Under the pieces are notes generated by a model. The model was not told the origin of the DNA and did not search any database. It worked only from the letters and a program-made list of their open reading frames with translations. Below, piece by piece: positions 36,607 to 49,294 of a stretch of 64,000 nt of DNA. This DNA comes from Alitta virens (taxonomy: Eukaryota > Annelida > Polychaeta > Phyllodocida > Nereididae). The position numbers and the translations under genes were made by a program. The stretch is from NCBI GenBank assembly GCA_932294295.1, contig OW028586.1, forward strand, positions 5,251,201 to 5,315,200. The letters are read 5' to 3'. The stretch's first letter is position 1, and each line of letters begins with the position of its first letter.

Positions 36607-37710
36607 CTAGTTCTTCTTGAAAGAAACTTGCAAAGGCTTGTTACCGAAGAAGCAATAGCCATTGAGATTCTGTATGGCCTGGTTTGCCTCTTGAAAGTCC
36701 TTCATTGTAACAAATCCATAGCCTTTTCCCATATTCTTTTGAAAGTCCCTAATGACGTTAACTTTGCAGATGGTACCGAATGGTGAGAACAACTGCCATA
36801 AAGCTCGTTCATCAGTGTCTGGTCCGATGTTATACACAAAGAGAATGTGACCACCTTCACCACCTCCCTGGCCGTTGTACTGGTTACCAGCAACGGGGTT
36901 GTACCGATAGCGACCGCCGTGTGGGCCGGGGTTTCGCATGGGGCCGTAGCCGCCCATGTTGGCATTTCCACCCATCGGACTGGCACCAACCATGCCCCCT
37001 CTGAAGCTGCCTCGTCCCCCGCGAAAACCTGGATCGTACCCTCTGCCCACACTGTAGCCCCCAGCGTAACCATCCCCGTCCTGATAACCCCCTCGATTGA
37101 CGACCATGATGGGAGGTGGTCGAGCCTTTCCTCTATTGTCCTCCGCATGCTTAACACTCAACGGCTCATCACAGCCTGGTATGGTCTTCCCGTTAAGGGC
37201 ATCAACAGCAGCATCAGCTTGGATCTTTCGACTGTACAGCACAAATCCAACTCCCTTACTCGAATTACTCCCAGCATTTCGCAAAATGCGAACCTGCACA
37301 ATGTCACCATACGCACTGAACACCTGACGCATATCTTCCTCGGACATGGTGCGTGGAATATTACGCACATACAAATTTGATCCCTTGATGTCGTCTCCGT
37401 GACGTGCATAAGCCACTTTTATCTTTTTATTCTGCAACTGTAGACCATTTAAAGTCTCAATTGCCTGCAGAGCATGATCTTCCTTGGCGTAGTCGATAAA
37501 GCCGAAGCCATAGCTGTATCCTGTGGCACGATCGCGCACCACTTTGTAGGAGTTCAACGGACCAATGCTTGCGAACATCGATCTGAACTCTTCATCAGTC
37601 AGGCTCTGCGGCAGGTAGTTTATGATGAGATTTGTCAGGTCGTTTGATTCTGGTTTGATATTTGTTTCCATGCTCGCATTCACCTCCATGATGTAGGAGT
37701 CTCTCTGCAT
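36607..37710 (-). CDS. ELAV/Hu-like RNA-binding protein, three RRMs, single coding exon
   Basis: 367 residues with the ELAV layout. RRM1 (about 28-106) has RNP2 LIINYL and RNP1 YGFGFIDY. RRM2 (about 112-190) has LYVRNI and KGVGFVLY. RRM3 (about 285-364) has LFVYNI and KGYGFVTM, ending in LQVSFKKN at the C terminus. ELAV proteins bind U/AU-rich RNA in 3' UTRs and introns to control stability and splicing. The hinge between RRM2 and RRM3 is unusual: about 90 residues rich in Gly, Arg and Tyr with RGG-like pairs, in place of the usual hinge. No intron interrupts the three RRMs. ATG at 37710 is chosen; a second ATG at 37689 is in frame. A T-rich tract and AG near 37740-37760 suggest a 3' splice site just upstream, thus a non-coding first exon. 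The distance from known ELAV genes could make it a divergent paralog. Confidence 0.92.
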   Translation of the reverse strand: MQRDSYIMEVNASMETNIKPESNDLTNLIINYLPQSLTDEEFRSMFASIGPLNSYKVVRDRATGYSYGFGFIDYAKEDHALQAIETLNGLQLQNKKIKVAYARHGDDIKGSNLYVRNIPRTMSEEDMRQVFSAYGDIVQVRILRNAGSNSSKGVGFVLYSRKIQADAAVDALNGKTIPGCDEPLSVKHAEDNRGKARPPPIMVVNRGGYQDGDGYAGGYSVGRGYDPGFRGGRGSFRGGMVGASPMGGNANMGGYGPMRNPGPHGGRYRYNPVAGNQYNGQGGGEGGHILFVYNIGPDTDERALWQLFSPFGTICKVNVIRDFQKNMGKGYGFVTMKDFQEANQAIQNLNGYCFFGNKPLQVSFKKN

Positions 37711-37740
37711 TCGACAGAGCAAAAAGTCTTGTCCTCCTCT

Positions 37741-40700
37741 TCATCGTGCCAGGGGAAAAAAAAATAAAAACATACATTCAAAAAAATTAAAATGCAAAAA
37801 AATTCAAACAGCACGCTGTAAAGGCAAAAAAGAGAAAACATTGGGTTAACAACAGGCATTAAACCAATATCTCTCTATATCAAAATGACATAGACACATT
37901 TTAAATTATCAATGCATGCATACAGGGCTACAGGAAGTTTTGGAAAAGGACAAGTGCTGCAACTTGACAGCAAATATAAATGCAATCTCTCCCATCATAA
38001 CCACCCGATAAGGAACTGATTAATATTCAATTTGATGACAAGAATTCGATTGAACGAGTCATATTTGACTCAATTGTGTATTTTTTAGCAATTCCAAGAA
38101 ATGGCCATCTCAGGCTTTGGCCTTCATATATATTAGGTGAAGACTTCCGTTTTTAATAAAGTTATTGTTAATATTTTACTTCCCAGAAAAATCTGGATGG
38201 TGTATGGGATGACCTTGTCACATTGACCCAGCTTCAGTGACCTTGACCTATTTTAAAGGTCACAGACATGCTTGAATTTGACATTTTTTTAAATTTCTAA
38301 TTTTAATATCGAGTAAAATAATGAACTACTGTCAATGCTTTCATATCTGAGGTCATACATTAGTTCTAAAGTCATTTGACCCAGTTTTTCAAAAGTAGGT
38401 CAACGATTTGCAACTTTAGTGTTAAAGTTCCTGATTGGGCTAAAATAACCTATATATCAAGTCAATTCAAGGCCAGCCTTCCTCATGAAAGCGAAATTTA
38501 TTTATCTATTTCATTACTGTACTTTGATATTTTGAATGATCAATTCCAAATCTCCCAAATCTTATTCTTTAATGTCTTAGAGACAACGCAAGCAAAAACG
38601 CCATGGAGACTAACAATGACTTATAACTGACAAACATGACCGCAAGAAATTGCAGTCATATTAACCTCATAATAAAATGATTAAATGAAAAATCATTGAT
38701 GGTGCTTACATCATGCAAATAATCTTGAAAGGATTGTAAAACTATGACATCTTCAACTCTGAATGTGACTTAAGTCTCTCTCTGGACAGAAAATCTCACC
38801 GCTTTTTTACCATCCATAAATATCCTACTGTGCAACTGCTATGTATAACATCTGGCTTACTCGCTAGCTTTCATTTTCTTTGATTAATCCAACGATCTTA
38901 AATTTACAGATCACCTTATTTCGATGGCCGTTCAAGGACCTTCACTGCGCTTCAAACAGAGCCTTAGAAGCTTTTTGCTAGAACTCATGCAGTACATTTA
39001 GATCTTGGAAATTGGATGGACAGTTTATCAACTGTTTATGTATCTAATCTTCACATAAATTCTAAATAAATAATATATGCACTGCATAACTGATTCATCA
39101 TACAAGTATTTTCGTTGAGACGTCTGGTCTCTGGATCGCTCATGTGGTTTTACACTTTAACAAATTATCTTTCACCTTTTGTACAAATTATGAAACTTCA
39201 TGATTGTGTTTAACCTTCCAAAATCATTTAAATGACAGGACTAACCGTGTTATAATTTTAATCGTAACTTTTTTTTCTTTGTCAATAGTGTCAGAATTGG
39301 ATCATTTGCCATCTCTAGGCTCAGGGCTCTACCAAACCAAATTGTATGCTGCTCAAATCTGACATGATCCCACAACAGAATACCTGCCAAAACAAGTCCT
39401 CACTTGCGGATAAGGTGAGGAATAAATGACCACTTAGTTACATTCAGAATATCAGATGTCACACTCATACACCATGATCAGGGTTGTGACTTTTAACACC
39501 CCAGGGGTTTGAACTGTCTATGTAGGTCCATTGACATATAGGTCTTTTGCGACACCTACTTGTAGGTTAAATCAATTCATTCATTCCATGACAAAATGGA
39601 ACATATTTATAAGTTTCAAAACTGTTAGGAAAACCGTCCTTTAAACCATTAGATATTTTTGACAAATTCGCATTATTCAGAATTATGCAGACATTACTGT
39701 GCAATGTGCACTAAGAAAAATTGTGGGTACTATTTGATCTATTGTGATTCCAATCTGGTGTTTTGTTTTGAAGAACTGGCTTGTCTGGCTAACTGTCCAA
39801 AATATCATTTTTACATTTCTGCTTTACTTATGCCTGAACAAAATATTCTGAGCAGACATTAATTAAGTTGATTGAAACCTATACTCGATATACACATTAA
39901 ATATTAAGCATTGTCTTGCGGATAAAAAAAATATCGAGTTTCTAGAAACCTCTTGAACTGGCGAGGAAGAATTTTCTCCCTAGAAAGTCACAACCCTGAT
40001 CAAAACTTATCAAACCAAGATAAATAATAGCATATTTCCAAAACAAAAATGTCATGTTGCTAAACGAAAAGGGATAAAAATTGTACAAGAAATAGTTCAG
40101 TAAAATTGAACCAACCTTTAGCCATGATTGCATATTACTATGATAGTCAAGAATTAAGACAAATAAGAATTTCTGATGGGCAAAGAGCTACAATTAAACT
40201 GGATAGATCCTTAAATAAGGGAAGGTTTGAAACATAATAGGGAATATTGACTGTAGCACAACCTTCAATAAAGTAATTATCCCTAAACATTCTTTCATGA
40301 ATGAAGCAATAATTATGTTTCAGATTGAACTTTCCCACTTTTTTAAGTCCTTTACAATATTGTAGGGACAAATATCAGAAATATACTTGGTATGGCTATT
40401 TTGAGAGCCACAAACCGGCTAAAACCGGCCTAATTTTGTTGATCTCAAGGAAAGAAAACTTAGCAATGACGTAATTTGGTAATTTGGCTTCAGACAGCCA
40501 ATCCACAGAATCATCGCCGGTAAACCACGCTAGCCCCCCTCAACTACCTTCCCTTACAAAAAATACGGTGTCCCCAGCCTTAAAATATCCACACAAAGAA
40601 CCCCACGGACAGAAATCACTATCCGCCAACACTGCTTCACCTACGAACACGAACTTACAGAGATATTTAACAATTTCTTGTCACTCAAGTCACTCACGTT
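37741..40700. other. probable 5' UTR intron and upstream region of the ELAV-like gene
   Basis: No coding exon is seen in about 3 kb of AT-rich DNA. If the first exon is at about 40.7 kb, this is one large intron. Confidence 0.4.
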
Positions 40701-40800
40701 TTCAGCAAAACAAAATGGCGACGACCGAGGCCTCGTTTTGGTTACAACGTAACACCAGAGGGCGCATTCCCGATCACAGCGCCACCAACCCCAGAAAAAA
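40690..40800 (-). promoter_or_regulatory. candidate promoter and non-coding first exon of the ELAV-like gene
   Basis: A local GC-rich island in AT-rich surroundings. On the minus strand it reads CGTCGCCATTTTGTTTTG (a YY1-like CGCCATTTTG, often found at transcription starts), then a good donor GAAAAC|GTGAGT at about 40697. The next supported acceptor on this strand is the one just before the ELAV-like coding exon. The link is inference. Confidence 0.35.
40752..40765 (+). promoter_or_regulatory. CTCF-like site
   Basis: ACACCAGAGGGCGCA (40752-40766) fits the core of the conserved CTCF motif (CCASYAGRKGGCRS) well. It lies in the candidate promoter, about 40 bp from the YY1-like word. Motif match only. 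Confidence 0.4.
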
Positions 40801-40837
40801 AGTTGAATTCCATAAAAATGTAATATCCTCGCATTGA

Positions 40838-43172
40838 TGCAGGGCTACATTTCAGATAACAAAAAAAAAGCAATGTCTTAACTAGATTTATTTTAAATTA
40901 AAAGATAAAACAATTAATATATAAAATAAAGGTCACACATATATATTATTTAGTATAATACCAAAGCCGTCAGAGCATAAATTTTATGAAGTTTCTTGGT
41001 AAAACAATTGGGTACTAAAGTATGTATTCTGCATTGAGGCAGCAGTCTCTCGTGGAGGACCACAAGAGCAGATAGAAGATAGAACATTTCTATTAGCCAA
41101 TGTATAATTATACAATAGAATTCATTTTCCCGTAGAGCTCATTAAACAATATTATGCACAGAAAATATGTACTCCTAATGAATAACTATTTCTAACTTTG
41201 ATTATAAATTTATGAAGTACATTATTTATTTATTGTACCCAATATTGGGGGAAAATAAAAGTACATTTTGTACAAGAACAAAAGTAGGACCTACATTAAA
41301 AGCTATGCGTGTTAACATAATACCTGTTAGGGTGGTTGCCAGTTTAACATGCTTTTGTTAATAGATTGCCATAACATGCTCATCATATTTTAATCTAAAG
41401 TACAATGTATTCAAAACCATATCCATTAAGACATTGATCTACTTTAAAAATGTGTTCTACTTAACAGTTTACTCTACAAAAATCTGTTATTTTTGCAACA
41501 TTTGGTGTTCAATGGGCAAATAGCAATGAAGTGTCCAGTTGAGAAAACAGCGATTACAGCTCAAAGATCTTCACAAATGATTAACTAAAAATGTCAAATT
41601 GCAGGTCTACCCTTAATATATGAAAAACAATGAAACAAATATCACAGAGATGCAATTGCTTTGTTGTTTGAAGATAACTGAAGTCCAGTTAAAAAACTAA
41701 GACATCTTTGACTCTACTTGCCATTGCGTAACAGGCCACGTACATAGTAGCCCCGGAGTGTGGCTACTCCGACGGCTTTGATATGTCAGGAGCTAGGGCT
41801 GGATCCGCCAGTGCTTCGGTTAGAAGTTTAAGTTCATTGAATAAATTTAAATAAATCTGTCCGAAGTTTCAGTTGTTCAACACATCAGGAAAGTCAGGTC
41901 TCCCAGGTTTGCCAACCCCAATTTTGCTTTTTCAAGGTCTTTTAATTAGTTATTCATATGCATGTTACCATGAGCAATACATAGCATGATTAGGCCAGCT
42001 ATAAGACAGTATATTAAAAGATATATCACTGCACCACTAGTAACTTGATGTAAGAAATTCCTTTTATACATATTTTAAAAGAAATCAATACAGCTGGTAT
42101 ATAATTTAGGTTTAGTGCTGTATAGCGGATCCAAATGTATGCCTATATTTGGCATCCATTAAATATGAAAATAATCACAATTTTTAACCAAATTTCGTGC
42201 TCGTACACAATAAGAATAACATTTTAGTAGAATGGCAGGGGTTTGGATGCAGTAGCCCCCGAGAAAAACAAAATGTAAACAATAATAAGCTGCATTCTTG
42301 CCTTGAAGGCCCCATTTGTTTGTGATGTCACATATTGAATTCAAGCACTTGACGTCATTGGCCTGGCAATGGGACTTGCTAAATATGGTCTTAAATTTGG
42401 GTCCGCTATACTGCACTTTTTCCTATAATTTAAATCTCAGGAAAAGCAAAATCTGCGCACTTTCCAATATAATTGCTTTCACCATAGGTAAAATTTCACT
42501 GTGAATACCTGATCCAGGAATGTTGAAAACTTATTATCTCAGTTTATGAAATGTACCAAAAATTATCCATGATATATGAAAGAAGAACACAATTACAAGT
42601 TTGATACAAGTTTGTCTTTACAAAAATATTCATCTCACAACCTTCTCTAAAAATGGACAGTTATCAAGTTAAACTGTACAAAAAATTTGTAATAAATATA
42701 TTTAACAATTTATACAGGCAACAAGCCTGCTAACCATGAGCATATTATACAGGTTAGAATACATACAAAATACTGGAAGGTCATATAATTATTATTTGTT
42801 AGGCCTAATGCAAATTCCATATTGCTTAAAATCGCAGCATTTGTTCATAAGACATTCACAGATAAATCAGTTCGATTTCAAAGGGTTTTCAAGGGTTCAC
42901 CTAACATAAAAGTATAATAATGGTTAGATAATATTGATACACAGGCTAGAAAAAACAAAGTTCATTAATCTGCAGAATAATGCTCGTTTATATTGAACAA
43001 TGTTTTGTAAATTTAGTTTGCAACAAGCAAGACACTTATTATTTAACTCTTTCGAGGTACTCTTCGGAGTTCTGTAACATTTTCATAAGTTACCATTGCC
43101 CAAATGATACATCCAACCTGAAAGGTTTTGTATATTTGGTGAGGAAGTGATAAAAACATTGTTATATCCATA
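40838..43172. other. intergenic and 3' flank of the PH-PTB gene, no gene seen
   Basis: AT-rich with a small GC-richer patch at 41740-41830. The part next to 43172 is the likely 3' UTR of the adaptor gene. Confidence 0.45.
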
Positions 43173-46100
43173 TTAACACATGGTTTCATCCACAGGGCTT
43201 TTTACTTTATTTTCGACAGTGATATTTTTGTTGAAGTCTCTTGAAAGTGCCGAATCACCAGACTCAATCCGATGAAATTGAGAGTTCCAGGAAAAACTTT
43301 CAGAGGCAGAATACGACCCAGCTGCCTGCGTAGATATCGTTGTGACATGGTTTCCTGTATTCGACATTTGCGAGTCTCCTGTAGTAATTTGCGATGTGTC
43401 AAATATTTGGCTGTCAGGTTGGAACACACGATGGGGACCGTTAAATGGTAGGGGTGAACGCATTCGGCTGGCTTGTAAAAATTTAAAGAGATGAGATGAC
43501 TCTTGTCTCCCGGCTGGAAATCCTGACAAAGTTGGGCCCTGAGGCCCTAGTCTCGTCAGCATGGGAGGATGAGCACTATCAGGAGGTTGTACAATATTAA
43601 CAGTTGTTATTTGAGGCCCTGAATCAGGTGTTCTTACAGGCATCTTATTAGATAATCTTTCATCTTGGAATCCACCGGAAGTATCACTTGTGGCTGGAGA
43701 TGGAGTGTTTTTGTTTGGAATTTTACGGAATGACCTTGTATTTGATGTTAAACTTATACCCTGCACATTCGTGGGAGACTTATCATTCACTGGAGTGCTC
43801 TTTTGAATGATGTTCAAAAAGTTAGGTCGTACGGGCAACTCAGGACGCCTCATTTCATCATATTGATCTGGAGGAACTAACTGGTCAAGCTGGGATCCTA
43901 AGATGTTGGGATTAGACATGGAACGACGCACTCTGCCACCCAAAGTAGGACTGTGGGTAGCGTCTCCAGACCTTTGACGCACGAGTTGCTGGGGTGCGGC
44001 CAACTCTGCAGGAATGGCATAAGAGTATATGATATGACCTGTGGCTGAATCACCATCTTCTGTGTATATCGAAGGACTGCCTGCTTCGCTCGTTTGAAAT
44101 GAATTATTATTATAAGCATACATATTACCGGCCCTAGTGTGCTCACTTAGATCTTCCGCACTGCGAGAGGCCAGCCTGTGTAGACGAGGCCATGTTGTAA
44201 CATGACTCAATGAGGGCAAAGCCGCAGTGACTCCAGCAGTAGGGGCGTCATCTCTGCCCCTGGTTTTGGGAACTGTTTGGTTGCCGTCAAAACTTAACTC
44301 CCTCCTCGCCCCATGTGCCCCACTTTGACTTGTCTGGTTTGTGACAAGGTAACTATCTTCAATGGGTTTGTCTGGAGCGTGCACTGAGCCATTCACCAAC
44401 ATCTCTTCATTGCTGTACCGATGATAGGCAGGTGGTGGGGTACGATGGAGTTTTGCATTTTGTGCGTCAAAGTCAAATGCAGGAGGCCTGGGAGGTGGAG
44501 CAGTCTCTGACACGACATTGTTAGACCTTAAAAAAAAAATCAAAATTATCATAAAAATGTCTGAGTCATAGATCTGAAGTCATGAGTATGTTCAGTGGAT
44601 CAATCATGGGCAGATCAGTAAAATCATAAGGCTATGGATAATTATTTTGACACTTAATTCTCGGTCCTTCTCAGGGCAATTTTTAAGGGTCATTCATTCA
44701 AAAATTAGATACTCAAATAAAATTTCATATCAATTACCATTGTGACCTATAATTGTATCTTCTGCCTGCACATTTCACGTAAATTTGGTGGATACCAGAA
44801 TATAAAAATTAAATAAGTGCTGAAAAAGCCTAGCTCTGTGTAAGAAATTAATCATGTTTTCGCATCGACACATATCAGTTTCAACCCAGAGAGTAAACTG
44901 ACCTTTCTGATGCCGTTCTTCTTCCAGTCAAGGTCGTTTCACCAGACAAGTCATTGGATGATGCTTGTCTTCTTTGATTGGTACCTCCTTCAAAAAGAAC
45001 ACAATAACTTTAATAAACCTTTGTGTAATTATGTATTGTAGAACTTTATTGACCCTTAAAACAAAATGTGGTCTAGCTGAAATTTACATCTACACTCTAA
45101 CACATTAATTTAATATCTTGTTTAATTAGACCATCTTAGTAGATAGATAGATACATTTTATTGACACTTTTTTAGGTCAAATTTGACCTATTTATTGTAC
45201 AGTAAAAAATATAAAAAATCAAAATACATGAAAGATACAGGAAAAAAAACAACACAAATACAAATCAATAAAAACACACATATTTCATGTATACATATAA
45301 ATATCAATAAAAATATTGAGTTGGGCTGTGTAGTGCCGACAGGCAAGAACATCGCAAAAGTACCTCTACCAGTGGTCTCAGATACTATTTTATCCATTTT
45401 TACTTTATTTTTATTCATTTATTGACTTGTTTCCTTTTTCTCTTTATTTTGTTAGTTATTTAGACAGACTAAGGAAGTGCAGCATTGATTTTACCTATCA
45501 TAATATATGGAAATTTAGTTATTTATTTATTTAGTCTTTATTCATTTATTTATTATCATTTATTTCTCACTTAATTTTCATATTTCATTCTCTTCTCTAA
45601 ACTGTGAAAGACATATTCCCAAGAGTTCTAGTTGTTTCAGTTTGTTCTAGTGTCATAATTTTTATGAATTTTGTCTGTTGTGTTAGATCTTCATAATGTG
45701 GTACTAATGGTTTGATGACATTTAATAGTTTTAACCTTTCCAGAATGTACAGAGGGCAATCTAAGAGGAAATGCATTTCATCTTCAACTTCATTTGATTT
45801 ACAGCAGATACATATTCTATTTTCTTTAGGGGTATAAGGCCGCGTGTAACGACCAGTTTCAATGCACAAGTTATGCGAGCTAATTCTGAATCTGACGAGG
45901 GCCAGGGTATGGTGTAGATTATGTGGTTGTGAGAGGTATGGCTCTGGTTTGAACTCCTGTTTAAAAAGTTTAAATACTCGCAATTTAGGGTTAAGTGTAC
46001 TAGAGTTTATTGATATAATAGTTTGTTCCATAAAATACAGAATACAGTAACTCTTTAATTTTATACAAGTCCCTATCAGTTATCATTTGGTTTTGCAGTG

Positions 46101-49089
46101 ATGATTCATCTTCAGATCTTTCAGAATGTCATGGACTTGTGTGCACCAGTTTACTTGTCCTCTATCATGTAGTTCTAGTAATGAGAGGTATGCCTGTTTT
46201 AGGATGTGTGAGTCACTATAGCTTATAACTCTTTGCCAGTATTTCAGCACTTGGTATTGTATTTTTAGTTTGAGTGGGAATCTACCTAGTTCAGCATAAA
46301 GTGCAAGGGTGCTTGAACTGCGTTTGACTTTAAGTATGTCTTTCATATAGGCAAGGTGGATTTTTTCGATTTCTTCGCAGAATTTATTTGTGTACCAAAT
46401 TTCAGAGCAATATTCCAGTATTGGGCTTATTTGGGCATCAAACATTTTCATGGCCAGACTAGGTTGCAGGTGTCCTACGGTTATTTTGATATTTGATTTC
46501 AGGGCATATACTGCTCTTTGGGCTTTTCCTACAAGTTTTGTTAGATTCTGTTTAAACAGTTGACCTTTTACATTTACAGCTGTACCAAGATATATATATT
46601 CATAGGTTGGGCTTATTTCACTCTCTCCAAAATAGAAGTATACTCTTTATTCCTTTCCTTTTTGTCACTCTCTTGTTTTCAAATTCATCATAATCTAGCA
46701 GTCATTTCTTTAATTATCAAAATGTTTTATTTAACTTTTCACTCATATTGTTTATATACAATGATGCACTAGGATTTTAACTCTCAGGTACAGGAGACAA
46801 AAGCAGGGAAAGAATTTCGGCAAACACAGCGGCAAAGGGGCACAGACAAAAACATTGCTATTATATCAAGTTAAGACAATTATACAGTATCTGAGAGCAT
46901 GTTTTTATAGTGGCCCATGCTTTCCTCCGAACCAGAATTCTATCAACTAATGGAAACATTGACCAGTCTCCAGCACTGGAGAGCGAACAGCGGAATACTG
47001 AATATCTATGTCTTTTTTTTTGGTCTTTTTTGGAGCAAGTGAAAAAGTCACATAGTTTACATATTTGCACTACAAGTAATAATAAATGATACATTTCATA
47101 ACATCATCGGATAGAAATTCATTTACATTTCCAGGTGGCAATATCTTACCAATTAGTTGAAGCAATGGGTCATGTATATTTCTTGAGATTCTTTTGAGCT
47201 GAGATGTGAAACGACTATCAGACTTTGCAGTAGTGAACTGTTGCAGCTTTTTGTATTCCCCAGCCATGGTAAAGTCGCTTAGGCTGTCAGACGACTGTGT
47301 TAAAAAATATCATAATGAGGATACAGTGGTCTTATATAGTGCACATACTATTGTTAATGATTATATCAGAGTTTTTGATTGATAAAATATTTGATACGTC
47401 ATTGCTTTGCAGTTCTAATACTATCAGTTACTTGACGATCGAGGTGACTCGATAGCAGCATACAATTAAACACATTTAACAGCATCTTCTGATCATTCGA
47501 CATAAATCAGTGAAATAAAATAAACTGAACTCTTCTTCAATAAAAAAACATCCCCATAACAAGTCACGTCAAGCCTGTGTTCTGATATACCTGTCTTAGT
47601 TCCACAGCACTGTTGACAAAGCTGTCCAATGTACTGTAAATGGCAATATCCTGGGTGAGTCGTGTGTTGAACACAAAATTTCCAGGCCCAGTTGTGCTGT
47701 TTTTGCCAATTTCCAGCCCAAACTGTCCCTTGCCTGATGCTTCATAAGACTTGATGCTTTTCAGAGGCCACAAAGCCACCACGCACCTCGAAAGCTGCAA
47801 ACATAATTGACGACAAAGCAAATCAATGTTAGTGACCACAACGTTTTGACAATTATTGCAATGGGGGACTTCAGAGTCAACAGGGGGGAGGTCCATGCCG
47901 GTCTTTACAATCTTTGTGTGATGACTTAAATATGCAACCAGGTCACTGAGTGCATTGTGAGGACCGGTATGCAGCTCCCTCTGAAGGCTCAAAAGTATCC
48001 CTTCGTCTGGTGATGAAGTGGCAGGCTCTCACTTAAGATATTGGAAAATTCATCAACTGACGAGAGAAAAAAATCACCAGGCAGCTGATAAGTTCCATGA
48101 CACATTAATCCCAAAAGCATTTTAATCATCTAAGTATAAATAAACTTGAATCTTTACGAAATACTGAGTTATTTTGCTTCATGTTTCTACTGTTTCATAT
48201 CATTAATGTAAAACAATAAAGCTTAAGATGAGAAGGACATGGAATTTCACCTCAAAGGCCAAAATGACGCCACATTCCGTGACATGTAAAATGCACATGC
48301 ATCCTCTGGAACCCAGGCATTGATGTTCGTCTGAATTCTCAGGACGAACTACATACGTTGACGAACTATCTGTAGAAAATACAAAGCAAATGCTAACTTC
48401 AAAACTACATTCATTGGACTTTAAATAATTGTGGCTTAGATGAGAAATCATGATGTTGAAGCTCTGCAACTGATCTAAATTAAAACTTACTGTCAAGCTC
48501 AACAAGTTGAGTCTGTGTTTGCAAAAAGAAAGCAAACAAGTGGAACATGGACTCGTCGTCAGTCGCTAAAGTCAGTTTTATCATTGAAGTGGTTACTTGG
48601 AGTACAAATGGCTTTCCATGGAAATTATGATGCTTCTCCACCTTGTATGTGGGCCACAGTTCATATCGATCTGAAATCGCAAGGTAAGAATAACTTAAAA
48701 TGCAGCTATTTTTAAAATGAAAAACATTCAAGACTCTTGAATCTTGATACATTCATCGTTATAGCATAGTGCACATTAACCATGATGATACAAATTTAGT
48801 CCTGTTACACAACAATTTATTTCAAAATGTCTGTCACACGAATGTGAAAGCAACACCGATATATAGGTCTTTTGCTATATGTTGGTAAAATTCATTCATA
48901 TATACACGCAATGCTTCTTATTTGCTGCCTACTTTTAGGATTTTCATCAAGTGAATTCGGCTTCGTCTTGTGGTACTGTAGAATGGCCCGATCATCTATT
49001 CTCCGCAAAATGCAATAACGCTTGACCCAAGCACTTGAGATACGAAGCCTTGTTTGACCACTACTGGTCTTCAACTTGTAAAACCAGGC
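43173..49089 (-). CDS. DOK-like PH-PTB docking/adaptor protein (5' partial)
   Basis: Seven exons with GT/AG sites and agreeing phases: 49089-48933, 48670-48491, 48369-48251, 47794-47591, 47294-47150, 44987-44903, 44526-43173 (stop). Exons 1-2 give a PH domain (starts AWFYKLK, then WVKRYCILR, HHNFHGKPFVLQV). Exons 3-4 give an IRS-type PTB domain (CILHVTECGVILAFE, then CVVALWPLKSIKSY and GKNSTTGPGNFVFNT). The 480-residue tail is disordered and has SH3-type proline motifs (PPPRPP, PELPVRP) and tyrosines suited to phosphorylation (YDEM, IYTED, YSYAIP). DOK proteins sit beneath receptor tyrosine kinases: PH binds membrane lipid, PTB binds phosphotyrosine, the tail recruits SH2 proteins. The start of the PH domain and the ATG lie upstream of 49089 and were not found. 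FRS2- or IRS-like alternatives are less likely given PH directly followed by PTB. Confidence 0.85.
45140..46640 (-). mobile_element. LINE 3' fragment in an intron of the PH-PTB gene
   Basis: Minus-strand translation gives the post-RT region of a non-LTR ORF2: YEYIYLGTAVNVKGQLFKQN, then ISPILEYCSEIWY, and after a frameshift near 46085 a terminal Cys/His motif (CICCKS..EDEMHFLLDC). Stops and the frameshift show decay. The 3' end seems to run into (GATA)n at about 45140, opposite in strand. It lies wholly within the intron between 47150 and 44987, in the same orientation as the gene. Confidence 0.8.
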
Positions 49090-49294
49090 CTGTAAAGAAA
49101 AGGTTGCAACATTGGGAGACAGTGCAATTATACCGTACAATGAAGAAGAATATGATTATATGTTATTCACCAAAAGGTACACAGGAATTGGCAAGCATAG
49201 TAGAAAGCAGACAGCAAACTCAGGCAGCAGCAAGCCCATCTCAAGTCTAATATAAACCTGTGACGTCAAATGCTTGGATTTGATGATGACGTCA

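Noticed and set aside
36847..37380. 177-residue plus-strand frame opposite the ELAV-like gene
   Set aside because: Antisense shadow of a well-supported coding exon.
40484..40837. 117-residue plus-strand frame
   Set aside because: Low-complexity composition in a GC-rich patch that is better explained as a promoter and non-coding exon on the other strand; no family similarity recognised.
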